This document shows positions 1-7,164 of a stretch of 8,025 nt of DNA, in pieces. The notes below the pieces were generated by a model. That model saw only the letters and a list, made by a program, of their open reading frames with translations. It was not told the DNA's origin and did not search any database. The first letter of the stretch is position 1, and each line of letters begins with the position of its first letter. The stretch lies in NCBI GenBank assembly GCA_002698165.1, contig NZVF01000014.1, positions 7,898-15,922 of the forward strand, given 5' to 3'. The translations under genes and the position numbers were made by a program. Origin of the DNA: Planktomarina sp. (GTDB lineage Bacteria; Pseudomonadota; Alphaproteobacteria; Rhodobacterales; Rhodobacteraceae).

Positions 1-1857
1 CTTTTTTTTGCAGGAGCGATTGCTGTGCCAATCGCTTCCCGTTTGGGGTTGGGCTCGGTCCTGGGCTATTTGATTGCAGGAATTATAATCAGTCCATTGT
101 TTAAAATGATTGGCGTAGACGTTGTCGCAATTCAGCATTTTGCCGAGTTTGGCGTTGTAATGATGTTGTTCCTAATTGGGTTAGAAATGAACCCTCGCGA
201 GCTGTGGGCAATGCGAAGCAAAATATTCATCATGGGAGGGCTACAAATTAGTCTTACTACCATAGTGGTGATGGCTTTCGCCATAAGTTTTGGACAAATT
301 TGGTCTGTTTCGTTGGCCATTGGTCTTATCTTTGCCCTTTCCTCAACGGCCATAGTTAACCAAACACTCAAGGAAAAAGGGCTATCAAAATCAAATGGGG
401 GACGCTCCAGCCTTGCCATACTGCTGGCCCAAGACATTGCTGTGATCCCAATGTTAGCTTTGCTTCCGTTATTGGCCGTGCCTGAATTGATTGAGATCCG
501 GTTAGTAGAAATATTGGTAAATACTGACTTGCAACATAAAAACGATCATAGTGCCTCGCTGACCTTATCACTTGTCGAGGGACTAAACGGCTGGCAAACT
601 ACAGTCGTAACAGTTTTAGCGGTTGGTGGTATCATCGTTTTGGGCCGATATGCCGTTACACCATTGTTTCGTTTCGTGGCGCGAGCTCACTTACGCGAAC
701 TGTTCGTCAGTACCGCTCTGATGGTTGTTGTGGGCATTGCGCTGTTAATGACCATGGTTGGATTGTCGCCAGCGTTGGGGGCATTTTTGGCAGGCGTAGT
801 TCTCGCTAGCAGCGAATATAGGCATGAGTTAGAAAGTGATATTGATCCATATCGTGGACTTCTGCTGGGAGTCTTTTTCATTACAGTGGGAGCAAGCATC
901 AACTTTAGTTTGTTGTTTGGAAGCTTCTTCTCCGTTATTGGCATTACCATCGGATTGATCACGCTGAAGGCAGCTGTACTATTAATGCTGGCTTTTTTAT
1001 ATAAACTTCAGGGTGCAGATCGTTGGCTGTTCAGCCTAGGGCTCGCACAAGCTGGCGAGTTTGGTTTTGTCCTTTTGTCATTTACGGTAGCCAACGCCGT
1101 TATACCCAAAGATCTAGCAAATATCTTATTGTTAGCTGTTGCCTTGTCAATGTTGCTAACGCCTGCAATTTTTATTCTTTATGAGAAGGCCATCGCACCA
1201 CACTTTACCACAACACAGACAAAAGAACCTGATATAATCGATGGTAATGCGCAAATTATTATCGCTGGTCATGGACGTTTCGGAGGTATTGTGAACCGGG
1301 CAGTGAGTGCCGCAGGCTATGAAACCACAGTAGTCGATTACAGTAGTGAGCAACTAGAAATACTACGAAAATTTGGAATGCGGGTTTACTTTGGCGATGC
1401 ATCACGGCCTGACTTGCTAGAAGCAGCGGGCATCAGAAAAGCTAAGATTTTGATTGTGGCTATCGATGGTAAAGACACCATAACGAAGCTGGTAAACTAT
1501 GTCACAAAGACCTATCCAGACGTGTACGTCATAGCACGAGCCGTTGATCGCAATCATGTGTATGATCTGTATGCAGTTGGCTGTCGCGATATTATCCGGG
1601 AAACATATGACGGCTCAATCCGTATGGCGCGCTCAGTTCTTGAGGCACTTGGCGCCACACGCAGTACCGCACAAAGAATGATGAACGCATTTGAGGAGGT
1701 CGACCGCGAAATGATGGTCGAGACCGCCAGCTTGCATGACATCAATGTACCAGTTGCAGAGAACGAGGCCTTCATAGGCAAAGTCAATGAAATGCGTGAT
1801 ACTTGGGAACCTCAACTAAAGGGCAAGATGAATGCCGCTCGCTCGAAAAAGGTATGA
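1..1857 (+). CDS. kefC: Glutathione-regulated K+ efflux antiporter, KefB/KefC type (5' partial)
   Basis: Inner-membrane CPA2-family K+/H+ antiporter; in well-studied relatives it is held closed by glutathione and opened by glutathione adducts, acidifying the cytoplasm during electrophile stress. The reading frame is open from base 1, and the eight codons before the GTG at 25 (LFFAGAIA) continue the first membrane helix as in KefC, so the gene is cut at its 5' end. About 618 residues remain; the family is usually 600-620. Numbering from the GTG codon, membrane helices fill roughly residues 1-390. Transport-domain hallmarks are ALSSTA (105-110), LLAQDIAVIP (133-142) and QAGEFGF (342-348). The HELESD loop (267-272) corresponds to the HALESD regulatory loop of KefC. 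A cytosolic RCK/TrkA-N domain begins near 409 with the nucleotide-binding GHGRFG (415-420), ending in a helical tail at 610. No KefF/KefG-type quinone reductase partner is in view. KefB and KefC cannot be told apart from this alone. Confidence 0.93.
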   Translation, partial: LFFAGAIAVPIASRLGLGSVLGYLIAGIIISPLFKMIGVDVVAIQHFAEFGVVMMLFLIGLEMNPRELWAMRSKIFIMGGLQISLTTIVVMAFAISFGQIWSVSLAIGLIFALSSTAIVNQTLKEKGLSKSNGGRSSLAILLAQDIAVIPMLALLPLLAVPELIEIRLVEILVNTDLQHKNDHSASLTLSLVEGLNGWQTTVVTVLAVGGIIVLGRYAVTPLFRFVARAHLRELFVSTALMVVVGIALLMTMVGLSPALGAFLAGVVLASSEYRHELESDIDPYRGLLLGVFFITVGASINFSLLFGSFFSVIGITIGLITLKAAVLLMLAFLYKLQGADRWLFSLGLAQAGEFGFVLLSFTVANAVIPKDLANILLLAVALSMLLTPAIFILYEKAIAPHFTTTQTKEPDIIDGNAQIIIAGHGRFGGIVNRAVSAAGYETTVVDYSSEQLEILRKFGMRVYFGDASRPDLLEAAGIRKAKILIVAIDGKDTITKLVNYVTKTYPDVYVIARAVDRNHVYDLYAVGCRDIIRETYDGSIRMARSVLEALGATRSTAQRMMNAFEEVDREMMVETASLHDINVPVAENEAFIGKVNEMRDTWEPQLKGKMNAARSKKV

Positions 1858-1888
1858 CCCAAAAATTATATGATTTTTTAATCAATAC

Positions 1889-1920
1889 AAATGATAAATT
1901 ATTGTAATCATTTTAGTTTT
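1889..1920. terminator. Weak AT-rich inverted repeat, possible bidirectional terminator
   Basis: AAATGAT (1889-1895) and ATCATTT (1907-1913) can pair as a 7-bp stem around an 11-base loop. Interrupted T-rich sequence follows on the plus strand. It lies between the stop codon of the antiporter gene and the 3' end of the oppositely oriented tRNA gene, where both transcripts must end. The stem holds only one G:C pair, so it would be unstable, and the terminator role is inferred mainly from position. Confidence 0.28.
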
Positions 1921-1922
1921 CT

Positions 1923-1999
<77 letters not shown>

Positions 2000-2229
2000 C
2001 CAAGTCCGAACTAGCTAATCCGTCGTTCCAAAAACTACAAGAGTAAAAAAAGAATTAATATGTAATTATTTTTTCGTTCAAAACTTGACGCAAGATGGAA
2101 AGATTTGGGGGTCAGCCTCATTAGTGCTCGCTTTCCTAAAGTTTTAACTCATCAAAAAATATTTTTACGTCGACATTTGTTCAGCTTTGTCACACCATCT
2201 AAGTCTCTAGTCTAACTGTGGAAAACATT
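2000..2229. other. Spacer between tRNA and ureohydrolase gene, no gene seen
   Basis: This 230-base stretch must hold the tRNA promoter (minus strand) and the leader of the downstream hydrolase gene (plus strand). It is AT-rich and contains a perfect 12-base palindrome, five A, TA, five T (2155-2166). A TTGACG box (2085-2090) resembles a -35 element but lacks a matching -10 element. I see no stable hairpin, no riboswitch-like core and no believable small gene. The direct repeat AGTCT-CT-AGTCT close to the start codon is too short to interpret. Confidence 0.5.
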
Positions 2230-3183
2230 ATGTCTAAACATAGCTATAATAGTGGGCGGTTGAACTTACCTTTTGTTGGAATATCAACTTTTGGCAAACG
2301 CCCTTTTGTGGAAGAATGGGACACCATTGACGCAGATGTTGCGGTCATGGGTGCGCCATATGATTTTGGAACACAATGGCGCGCAGGCGCCCGTTTTGGA
2401 CCAAGATCCGTGCGGGAAGCCTCTACTCTTTTTTCTTTCGGGCATGCTGGTGCATATGACCATGAAGACGATGCAACTTATCTGGCAGAGGATGTCCGAA
2501 TTGTAGACATTGGAGATGCGGACATTATTCATACCAAGACGGACGAAAGTCATTCCAATATTGAACTTGGAGTGCGCAAGATATTAGCTGCAGGTGCATT
2601 GCCTGTGGTTATAGGCGGCGACCATTCAGTTAATATTCCCTGTATTAACGCCTTCTCTGACGAAGACCCAATTCATGTTGTTCAAATTGATGCTCATTTG
2701 GATTTTGTTGATGAACGGCACGGAGTAACCCAAGGCCATGGAAACCCAATGCGACGTGCAATTGAAAAACCATGGGTTACAGGTATGACCCAGTTAGGCA
2801 TAAGGAATGTAAGCTCTACTGCAAAAGAAGGTTATGAGGACGCCCGCAATCGTGGGTCTGATATTCTATCAGTTCGTCAGTTCCGTCAATTGGGAGTTGA
2901 GGCGGTTCTTAAACGCCTCCCAAAAGGTTCTAGGTATTATGTAACAATAGACATTGATGCATTCTGCCCATCTATCGCACCAGGTACGGGTACTCCCAGT
3001 CATGGAGGCTTTCTTTACTATGAGATAATTGAATTTTTACAAGGCCTTGTTCAGTGTGGGCAAGTCGTTGGCATTGATTTAGTAGAAGTCGCACCCGCTT
3101 ATGATCCAACCGACAGCACTCAAATTTTAGCAGCGCAAGTTCTGTTAAACTTCATAGGGTTTATTTTTCATGCCAAGAGATAA
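2230..3183 (+). CDS. speB: Agmatinase-like ureohydrolase (arginase/agmatinase family)
   Basis: Cytosolic binuclear-manganese hydrolase predicted to release urea from a guanidino compound. Agmatine (giving putrescine) is the default guess, but guanidinobutyrate and similar substrates are used by close families. With ATG 2230 as start the protein has 317 residues, near the agmatinase norm. The in-frame GTG at 2218 is less likely, because the GGA that could serve the ribosome (2220-2222) overlaps it and sits 7 bases before the ATG. Metal-ligand motifs are GGDHS (H132), DAHLD (D154, H156, D158) and DID (D241, D243). RAGARFGPRSVR near 53-64, GHGNPMRR after the second motif and APGTGTPSHGG after the third are typical of agmatinase-like members. 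The family's DxDxxDP reads DIDAFCP here, with Cys at 246 instead of Asp; the two direct metal ligands are kept, so activity is expected. It converges on the TIM-barrel gene. Confidence 0.9.
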   Translation: MSKHSYNSGRLNLPFVGISTFGKRPFVEEWDTIDADVAVMGAPYDFGTQWRAGARFGPRSVREASTLFSFGHAGAYDHEDDATYLAEDVRIVDIGDADIIHTKTDESHSNIELGVRKILAAGALPVVIGGDHSVNIPCINAFSDEDPIHVVQIDAHLDFVDERHGVTQGHGNPMRRAIEKPWVTGMTQLGIRNVSSTAKEGYEDARNRGSDILSVRQFRQLGVEAVLKRLPKGSRYYVTIDIDAFCPSIAPGTGTPSHGGFLYYEIIEFLQGLVQCGQVVGIDLVEVAPAYDPTDSTQILAAQVLLNFIGFIFHAKR

Positions 3184-3219
3184 TATTATCATTGCCCTTA
3201 AACTAGCGAGCAAAATAAA

Positions 3220-4062
3220 TTAATTATCACCACCGAGGTCATTCCAAATACGTTCGACCCAAGATTTAATCTGAAGCCCTTCTTCCCAGCGATTTGACAT
3301 TTCAATGCCATCTGGACCAGTCATAGCATATTCAGGAGGACCAAGCTCACAAAGGAAGATGCAATCCCCAGAACTTCGTTGTCGCCAATCTTTCAGACCT
3401 TCACGCCACCAATTCTTGAACAATTTAACCCATTTTTGATGCTGTGGGAAATCAAGTTGGAGCTGGATTTGTTGCCTGCTCGCTACACGCCCCTGAAAAC
3501 TATCAGACCGCTGCAAAACGCGACTGATCAATCCTAAGTCCCGTTCAGATATAGGGAACCAGAATTCCCGATCTACCACATAATGACTTAAGTCGGCGCA
3601 CATACGCATTTCAGGAACAGCGTCTAGAAGGCATAGGGTCGAATAAAGGTCGTTCGTAATACAATTACGGTGACTTTCAAATTGGATAGGAATACCAATT
3701 TGATCCGCCATTTCAATCCACTCGCGTATTACTGGTATCATACCGTCCACTGAAAGTGGCATCACCTGTCCAATTACATCTACAAATGGGCTACCAAAGT
3801 CTTTTGCCATGACCAATGTCTCACGTAGACTCTCAACAGTCTTAGGAAATGCTACGATTAATGGTGTTAGACCATGGCGTTCCATATGTGGACGAACCTC
3901 ATGAGCTTGTGCAACATCACCCGCTCCCAAATCAATTGCCATGCCATCATATCCCGCAGAAGATACCATTTCACATACCTCATCATAGGGTAATTTAATC
4001 CCAGTTTGATCATGTGGCTGCATGGCCCAAAGACTAGTATAGGTTTTAAGGCTTTGAGACAT
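3220..4062 (-). CDS. Sugar phosphate isomerase/epimerase-like TIM-barrel protein
   Basis: 280-residue protein of the xylose-isomerase-like / AP-endonuclease-2 TIM-barrel superfamily, whose members isomerise or epimerise sugars, act on hydroxy-acids or cut DNA using a divalent metal. No signal peptide or membrane segment is seen, so it should be cytosolic. Candidate metal and active-site residues are E129 in IQFESHRN, D157 and H160 in CADLSH, R192/R196 in GRVASRQQIQ and E239 in CELGPPEYA. The position usually filled by a metal-binding His before GRVAS is Gln190 here. The ending TGPDGIEMSNRW, then a helical tail, looks like a particular subfamily commonly annotated only as sugar phosphate isomerase/epimerase. 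The start is fixed by AAGGA seven bases upstream. It is the last gene of the minus-strand run, 89 bases after the desaturase and facing the ureohydrolase gene. The substrate is unknown. Confidence 0.82.
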   Translation of the reverse strand: MSQSLKTYTSLWAMQPHDQTGIKLPYDEVCEMVSSAGYDGMAIDLGAGDVAQAHEVRPHMERHGLTPLIVAFPKTVESLRETLVMAKDFGSPFVDVIGQVMPLSVDGMIPVIREWIEMADQIGIPIQFESHRNCITNDLYSTLCLLDAVPEMRMCADLSHYVVDREFWFPISERDLGLISRVLQRSDSFQGRVASRQQIQLQLDFPQHQKWVKLFKNWWREGLKDWRQRSSGDCIFLCELGPPEYAMTGPDGIEMSNRWEEGLQIKSWVERIWNDLGGDN

Positions 4063-4069
4063 TGTGGGT

Positions 4070-4074
4070 TCCTT
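4070..4074 (-). promoter_or_regulatory. Ribosome binding site of the TIM-barrel gene
   Basis: AAGGA on the minus strand lies seven bases before the ATG at 4062. It supports that codon as the start and translation independent of the desaturase gene 89 bases upstream. Confidence 0.75.
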
Positions 4075-4151
4075 TGCTGAATAAATGCATAAACACGTAT
4101 CAGGTCACAGAAGATGCGATCAATTTATTTTAAAAAGCTCTTAAAACGATC

Positions 4152-5132
4152 TTATTCCGCCGGCACACGCAAACGCCCACCGACAGTTGGAACGACCCAA
4201 ACCTCATTTTGCGGCCATTTACTTTCATCTTTCTGAGCTAGGCATTTGATTACCTCAATTTGGAATTCAATCCAGCCCATCCGATGTACAGACCCTGCCT
4301 GTTCCTCAATTTTACTATTTAATTCACGAAGTTTCCAAAATGGAACTGATGGAAATACGTGATGGGCTGTATGATAAGGCATCTGCCAGCAAAGCCAACG
4401 CATGAGCACATTTGTTTTTGTAGAGCGAGTATTTTCTAAAATGTCATCTTTGTGACTTAGGCCAAGATGTTCAATCGTATTTTGTAATTGATGGATAGGT
4501 TTTGTCGCAAGCATTGGAATAATCCAGAAGCTCAGTACAGCCCAACTTTGAGTGACTACCGATCCAAATGCAATTAAAATATACAGAGCTAAATGGACGC
4601 GACTTTCATAAATAACCTTAGCCTCTTCTTCTGCACGAATATAGGGTTCAATAATTATACCTTTTGCCCGCCTAATCACACCAAAAAATCTATTTTTCCA
4701 ATACGTGATTCCAGACATCCACAATAAATACGTACGAAGCGTATACGGTTCCCGAACTAACTCACCATCCTTCTCCCAGTTTTGAGTGTATGTGTGATGT
4801 GCGAAATGCATTATTTGATCGTAGTCTCTCGGAAAGATCATAAAAAAACCAATTAACCTGCCGAATATCTCATTAACTTTACGAGTTGAGAATACTGTAG
4901 CATGGCTAAGTTCGTGTTGTGCTGCATATAGAAAATTTATCAAAACTCCCAAACAAAATCCTGTAAGTAACATCCAGGCAGTACCTAAAACCAAGCTGTG
5001 CAAATAACCAAAAAATAAGATTGCCGATAAATGACTCAACATTTGGCAGGCGCCCCAAGTATTAGAGCGAACATTCAAAGCCTTCAATTCTTCAGGTGTA
5101 ACGAGCTTTCGACGCGAAAATGAAGCTTCCAT
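4152..5132 (-). CDS. Membrane fatty acid desaturase
   Basis: 326-residue integral-membrane di-iron desaturase/hydroxylase of the FA_desaturase superfamily, which uses O2 and electrons from a ferredoxin or similar donor to act on acyl chains. All three histidine boxes are present: HELSH (73-77), HFAHH (109-113) and HTAHH (254-258). An extra IEH (H221) precedes the third box, as in other members. Hydrophobic spans lie near 32-50, 52-70, 88-100, 177-193 and 195-210. The Q-MPYHTAHHVFPSVPF neighbourhood matches the soluble-donor bacterial branch that includes the rhizobitoxine-type desaturases; no fused cytochrome b5 or ferredoxin domain is seen. Regiospecificity and whether it acts on acyl-CoA, lipid or another chain cannot be read from sequence. 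It lies 65 bases downstream of the acyl-CoA synthetase on the same strand, suggesting but not proving an acyl-CoA-derived substrate. Confidence 0.92.
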   Translation of the reverse strand: MEASFSRRKLVTPEELKALNVRSNTWGACQMLSHLSAILFFGYLHSLVLGTAWMLLTGFCLGVLINFLYAAQHELSHATVFSTRKVNEIFGRLIGFFMIFPRDYDQIMHFAHHTYTQNWEKDGELVREPYTLRTYLLWMSGITYWKNRFFGVIRRAKGIIIEPYIRAEEEAKVIYESRVHLALYILIAFGSVVTQSWAVLSFWIIPMLATKPIHQLQNTIEHLGLSHKDDILENTRSTKTNVLMRWLCWQMPYHTAHHVFPSVPFWKLRELNSKIEEQAGSVHRMGWIEFQIEVIKCLAQKDESKWPQNEVWVVPTVGGRLRVPAE

Positions 5133-5137
5133 AACTG

Positions 5138-5143
5138 CCTCCT
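5138..5143 (-). promoter_or_regulatory. Consensus Shine-Dalgarno of the desaturase gene
   Basis: A perfect AGGAGG on the minus strand sits five bases before the ATG at 5132. It fixes that start and is the strongest ribosome binding site in the window, suggesting efficient translation of the desaturase. Confidence 0.88.
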
Positions 5144-5197
5144 ATTAACTTTATTAAAATTGCCTCGCCGGAGACTAATGGTCCAATTGTGATTTTG

Positions 5198-7075
5198 CTA
5201 GGAAATTCTTTCCCAAGGCCGAATAAATTCACCTAACACTTCTGTGATTGCTGCATCATCCGCTGATCCTGACACTTGCGCAACTAAACCGCGCTGCTTG
5301 TCTTCAATTACTGATACCACACGTGCATCAGTACTGGCATTCACGAGGGCTTCATTGAAAATCCGAGTAATAGCTGATTTTCGTAGTGCGGGTTTAAAAA
5401 CTTTACCAACAGCCGTTTTTGGCAGCTCTGGTAAAATCTCAAGATATTTTGCTTGGGCCGCACGTTCACTCACACGCGCATTAACAAATTCTGTTAACTC
5501 TTCAGGTGTGGCAACTCCACCCTCTATTAGCTCTACATAAGCGCATGGTAATTCACCAGCATAGGAGTCAGGCTGGCCAATTGCGCCTGCAAACGCGACG
5601 GCTTCGTGCCCTGCCAAAGCCTCTTCTATTTCCGCAGGGTCGATATTATGGCCACTGCGAATAATTAAATCTTTAGCACGGCCGGTAATCCATAGATAGC
5701 CGTCCTCATCTATGCGTCCTAAGTCACCGGTTCGAAGATAAGTTTCGTAGTGGTAAAGATTGCTATTTTTTGCGGCCTCGGTATATGTATTACCCGAAAA
5801 AATACCTGGGTTTTCAATGCAGATTTCCCCTATCTCATCAGAAGCACACGCTTTTGGACCATCAGCCGTATCCATTAAAATTTTTACGTTGGTATGAGGC
5901 AAAGGTAGACCAACAGAGCCAACTTTCTTTAACCCTTGGTCTGGATTGCATGACACAAGACAAGTTGCCTCAGTAAGGCCATAGCCCTCAACTATTTCGA
6001 CACCAGTAGCTGTCTCAAACTTTTTAAACAGTTCTACTGGTAATGGTGCTGAACCAGAGAAGGCTGTTCTAAGAGATGAAACATCTGCATCAATTGGCCG
6101 TTGCATAAGCGCCGATATTGCTGTGGGTACAGTAATCATAAACGTTACATTCCATCTTTCAATCAGTTTCCAAAAGTTATCGAATACTCCGTCACCACGA
6201 TAACCTTGAGGGGTGGGAAACACTACGTGAGCTCCTGAACTTATCATGGCCATTAAAATCACATGGCATGCAAAAACATGAAATAATGGTAACGGACATA
6301 TTATTGTATCTTCAGGTTTAAAAAGTAGCCGATCTCCCAACCAGCCGTTGTAAACCATTCCAGAATATTTATGCTGTGCCACCTTAGGCATACCAGTGGT
6401 ACCACCTGTGTGAAAATAGGCAGCTATTCTGTCTTCGCTCGCATCATCAAACTCAAGAGCGGTGTTTTGTTTATCAATTTCTGAATTAAAGTCCATGACT
6501 TGAGCAGAATGAGCTACATCTACTTTTGGGCGAATTAGAGGCACGATCCAAGACTTTGGAGGCGATAGATATCTATTAAGGTCAACCTCTAAAACTGTTT
6601 TCACATTTGGTGCATCAGCAACGGCATCCGCTGCAAGTTGAGCAAGATCGGTCTTGGGGAAGCCCCTTAAAGTAACTAAAACTTTTGCATTAGTTTCCCG
6701 CAAAATTGCAGCAATCTGCTCTGGTTCCAGTAGTGGATTAATTGGATTTGCTATACCAGCGATACAACCGCCAATTAAGGTCAAAGCAGCTTCATTACAG
6801 ATTGGCAGCAGATAAGCAACGACATCCTTTTCACCAATCCCAAGGCTCCGAAATAGATTTGCAGCTTGAACCGACTTATCACGAAAATCTTGCCAGCTGA
6901 GGGTTTCAGCTTTGTCTTTTGGCCCAGAGGTAATTTGGAAGCTAATTCCAGGACGCTTTCCGTGACGGGTGGCTACAGAATCGATAAACTCATACATGGT
7001 TTTAGAAACATCACGCTCAGCCCATGGCATTTCATTTCCAACCGCATCAACTTCGGCTTTTGTCGCAAAGCTCAT
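5198..7075 (-). CDS. AMP-forming acyl-CoA synthetase
   Basis: 625-residue ANL-superfamily enzyme expected to activate a carboxylic acid, probably a fatty acid, with ATP to an acyl-adenylate and then the CoA thioester. Motifs run in order: P-loop HTGGTTGMPK (222-231), PLPLFHVFA (261-269), GYGLTEAT (364-371), YLRTGDLGRIDEDGY (446-460), hinge and CoA-phase region GRAKDLIIRSGHNIDPAEIEE (465-485), and the catalytic lysine K558 in PKTAVGKVFKP. There is no membrane segment or signal peptide. About 67 residues follow K558, longer than most FadD-like enzymes, and end in a small beta-beta-alpha-looking tail. The start is supported by GGGAGA five bases upstream. It lies 89 bases downstream of the ABC transporter and 65 bases before the desaturase on the same strand. 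Medium- or long-chain, aryl or hydroxy-acid substrates all remain possible. Confidence 0.92.
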   Translation of the reverse strand: MSFATKAEVDAVGNEMPWAERDVSKTMYEFIDSVATRHGKRPGISFQITSGPKDKAETLSWQDFRDKSVQAANLFRSLGIGEKDVVAYLLPICNEAALTLIGGCIAGIANPINPLLEPEQIAAILRETNAKVLVTLRGFPKTDLAQLAADAVADAPNVKTVLEVDLNRYLSPPKSWIVPLIRPKVDVAHSAQVMDFNSEIDKQNTALEFDDASEDRIAAYFHTGGTTGMPKVAQHKYSGMVYNGWLGDRLLFKPEDTIICPLPLFHVFACHVILMAMISSGAHVVFPTPQGYRGDGVFDNFWKLIERWNVTFMITVPTAISALMQRPIDADVSSLRTAFSGSAPLPVELFKKFETATGVEIVEGYGLTEATCLVSCNPDQGLKKVGSVGLPLPHTNVKILMDTADGPKACASDEIGEICIENPGIFSGNTYTEAAKNSNLYHYETYLRTGDLGRIDEDGYLWITGRAKDLIIRSGHNIDPAEIEEALAGHEAVAFAGAIGQPDSYAGELPCAYVELIEGGVATPEELTEFVNARVSERAAQAKYLEILPELPKTAVGKVFKPALRKSAITRIFNEALVNASTDARVVSVIEDKQRGLVAQVSGSADDAAITEVLGEFIRPWERIS

Positions 7076-7164
7076 CTTTCTCTCCCATCAAATAAAATCA
7101 TCCCACTTTTTCGTGGCGTTGTTGATAAGATGATCAGTTTTGAATGATTTCGCAAGCTTTATGG

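Noticed and set aside
25..27. GTG at 25 as the antiporter start
   Set aside because: The frame is open upstream to base 1 and those codons match the first helix of KefC-type proteins. The codon corresponds to an internal valine.
2054..2081. Minus-strand TTGAAC with ATTAAT at a 16-base spacing as the tRNA promoter
   Set aside because: Position upstream of the tRNA is reasonable, but each hexamer is only a partial match and several equally poor alternatives exist in this AT-rich stretch.
2085..2113. Sigma-70-like promoter with TTGACG for the ureohydrolase gene
   Set aside because: At 16-18 bases downstream the sequence is G-rich with no -10-like hexamer, so only half a promoter is visible.
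2095..2124. Nine-codon leader ORF (MERFGGQPH) upstream of the ureohydrolase gene
   Set aside because: It has no ribosome binding site, no run of regulatory codons such as arginine, and no attenuator hairpin after it. A frame this short is expected by chance.
2000..2229. Guanidine riboswitch upstream of the ureohydrolase gene
   Set aside because: I looked for paired ACGR-loop hairpins and a ykkC-like core and found neither.
4128..4146. TTTTAA/TTAAAA inverted repeat after the desaturase gene as a terminator
   Set aside because: A six-base all-A:T stem has too little stability and no clean U-tract follows on the minus strand.
5244..5540. Long open frame antisense to the synthetase gene
   Set aside because: It lies wholly within a well-supported gene, shows no recognisable domain and has low-complexity Ser/Ala-rich content typical of a shadow frame.
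7096..7152. AAATCAT/ATGATTT inverted arms between the ABC and synthetase genes
   Set aside because: Seven A:T-rich pairs separated by about 40 bases are expected by chance in this composition, and no T-run follows.
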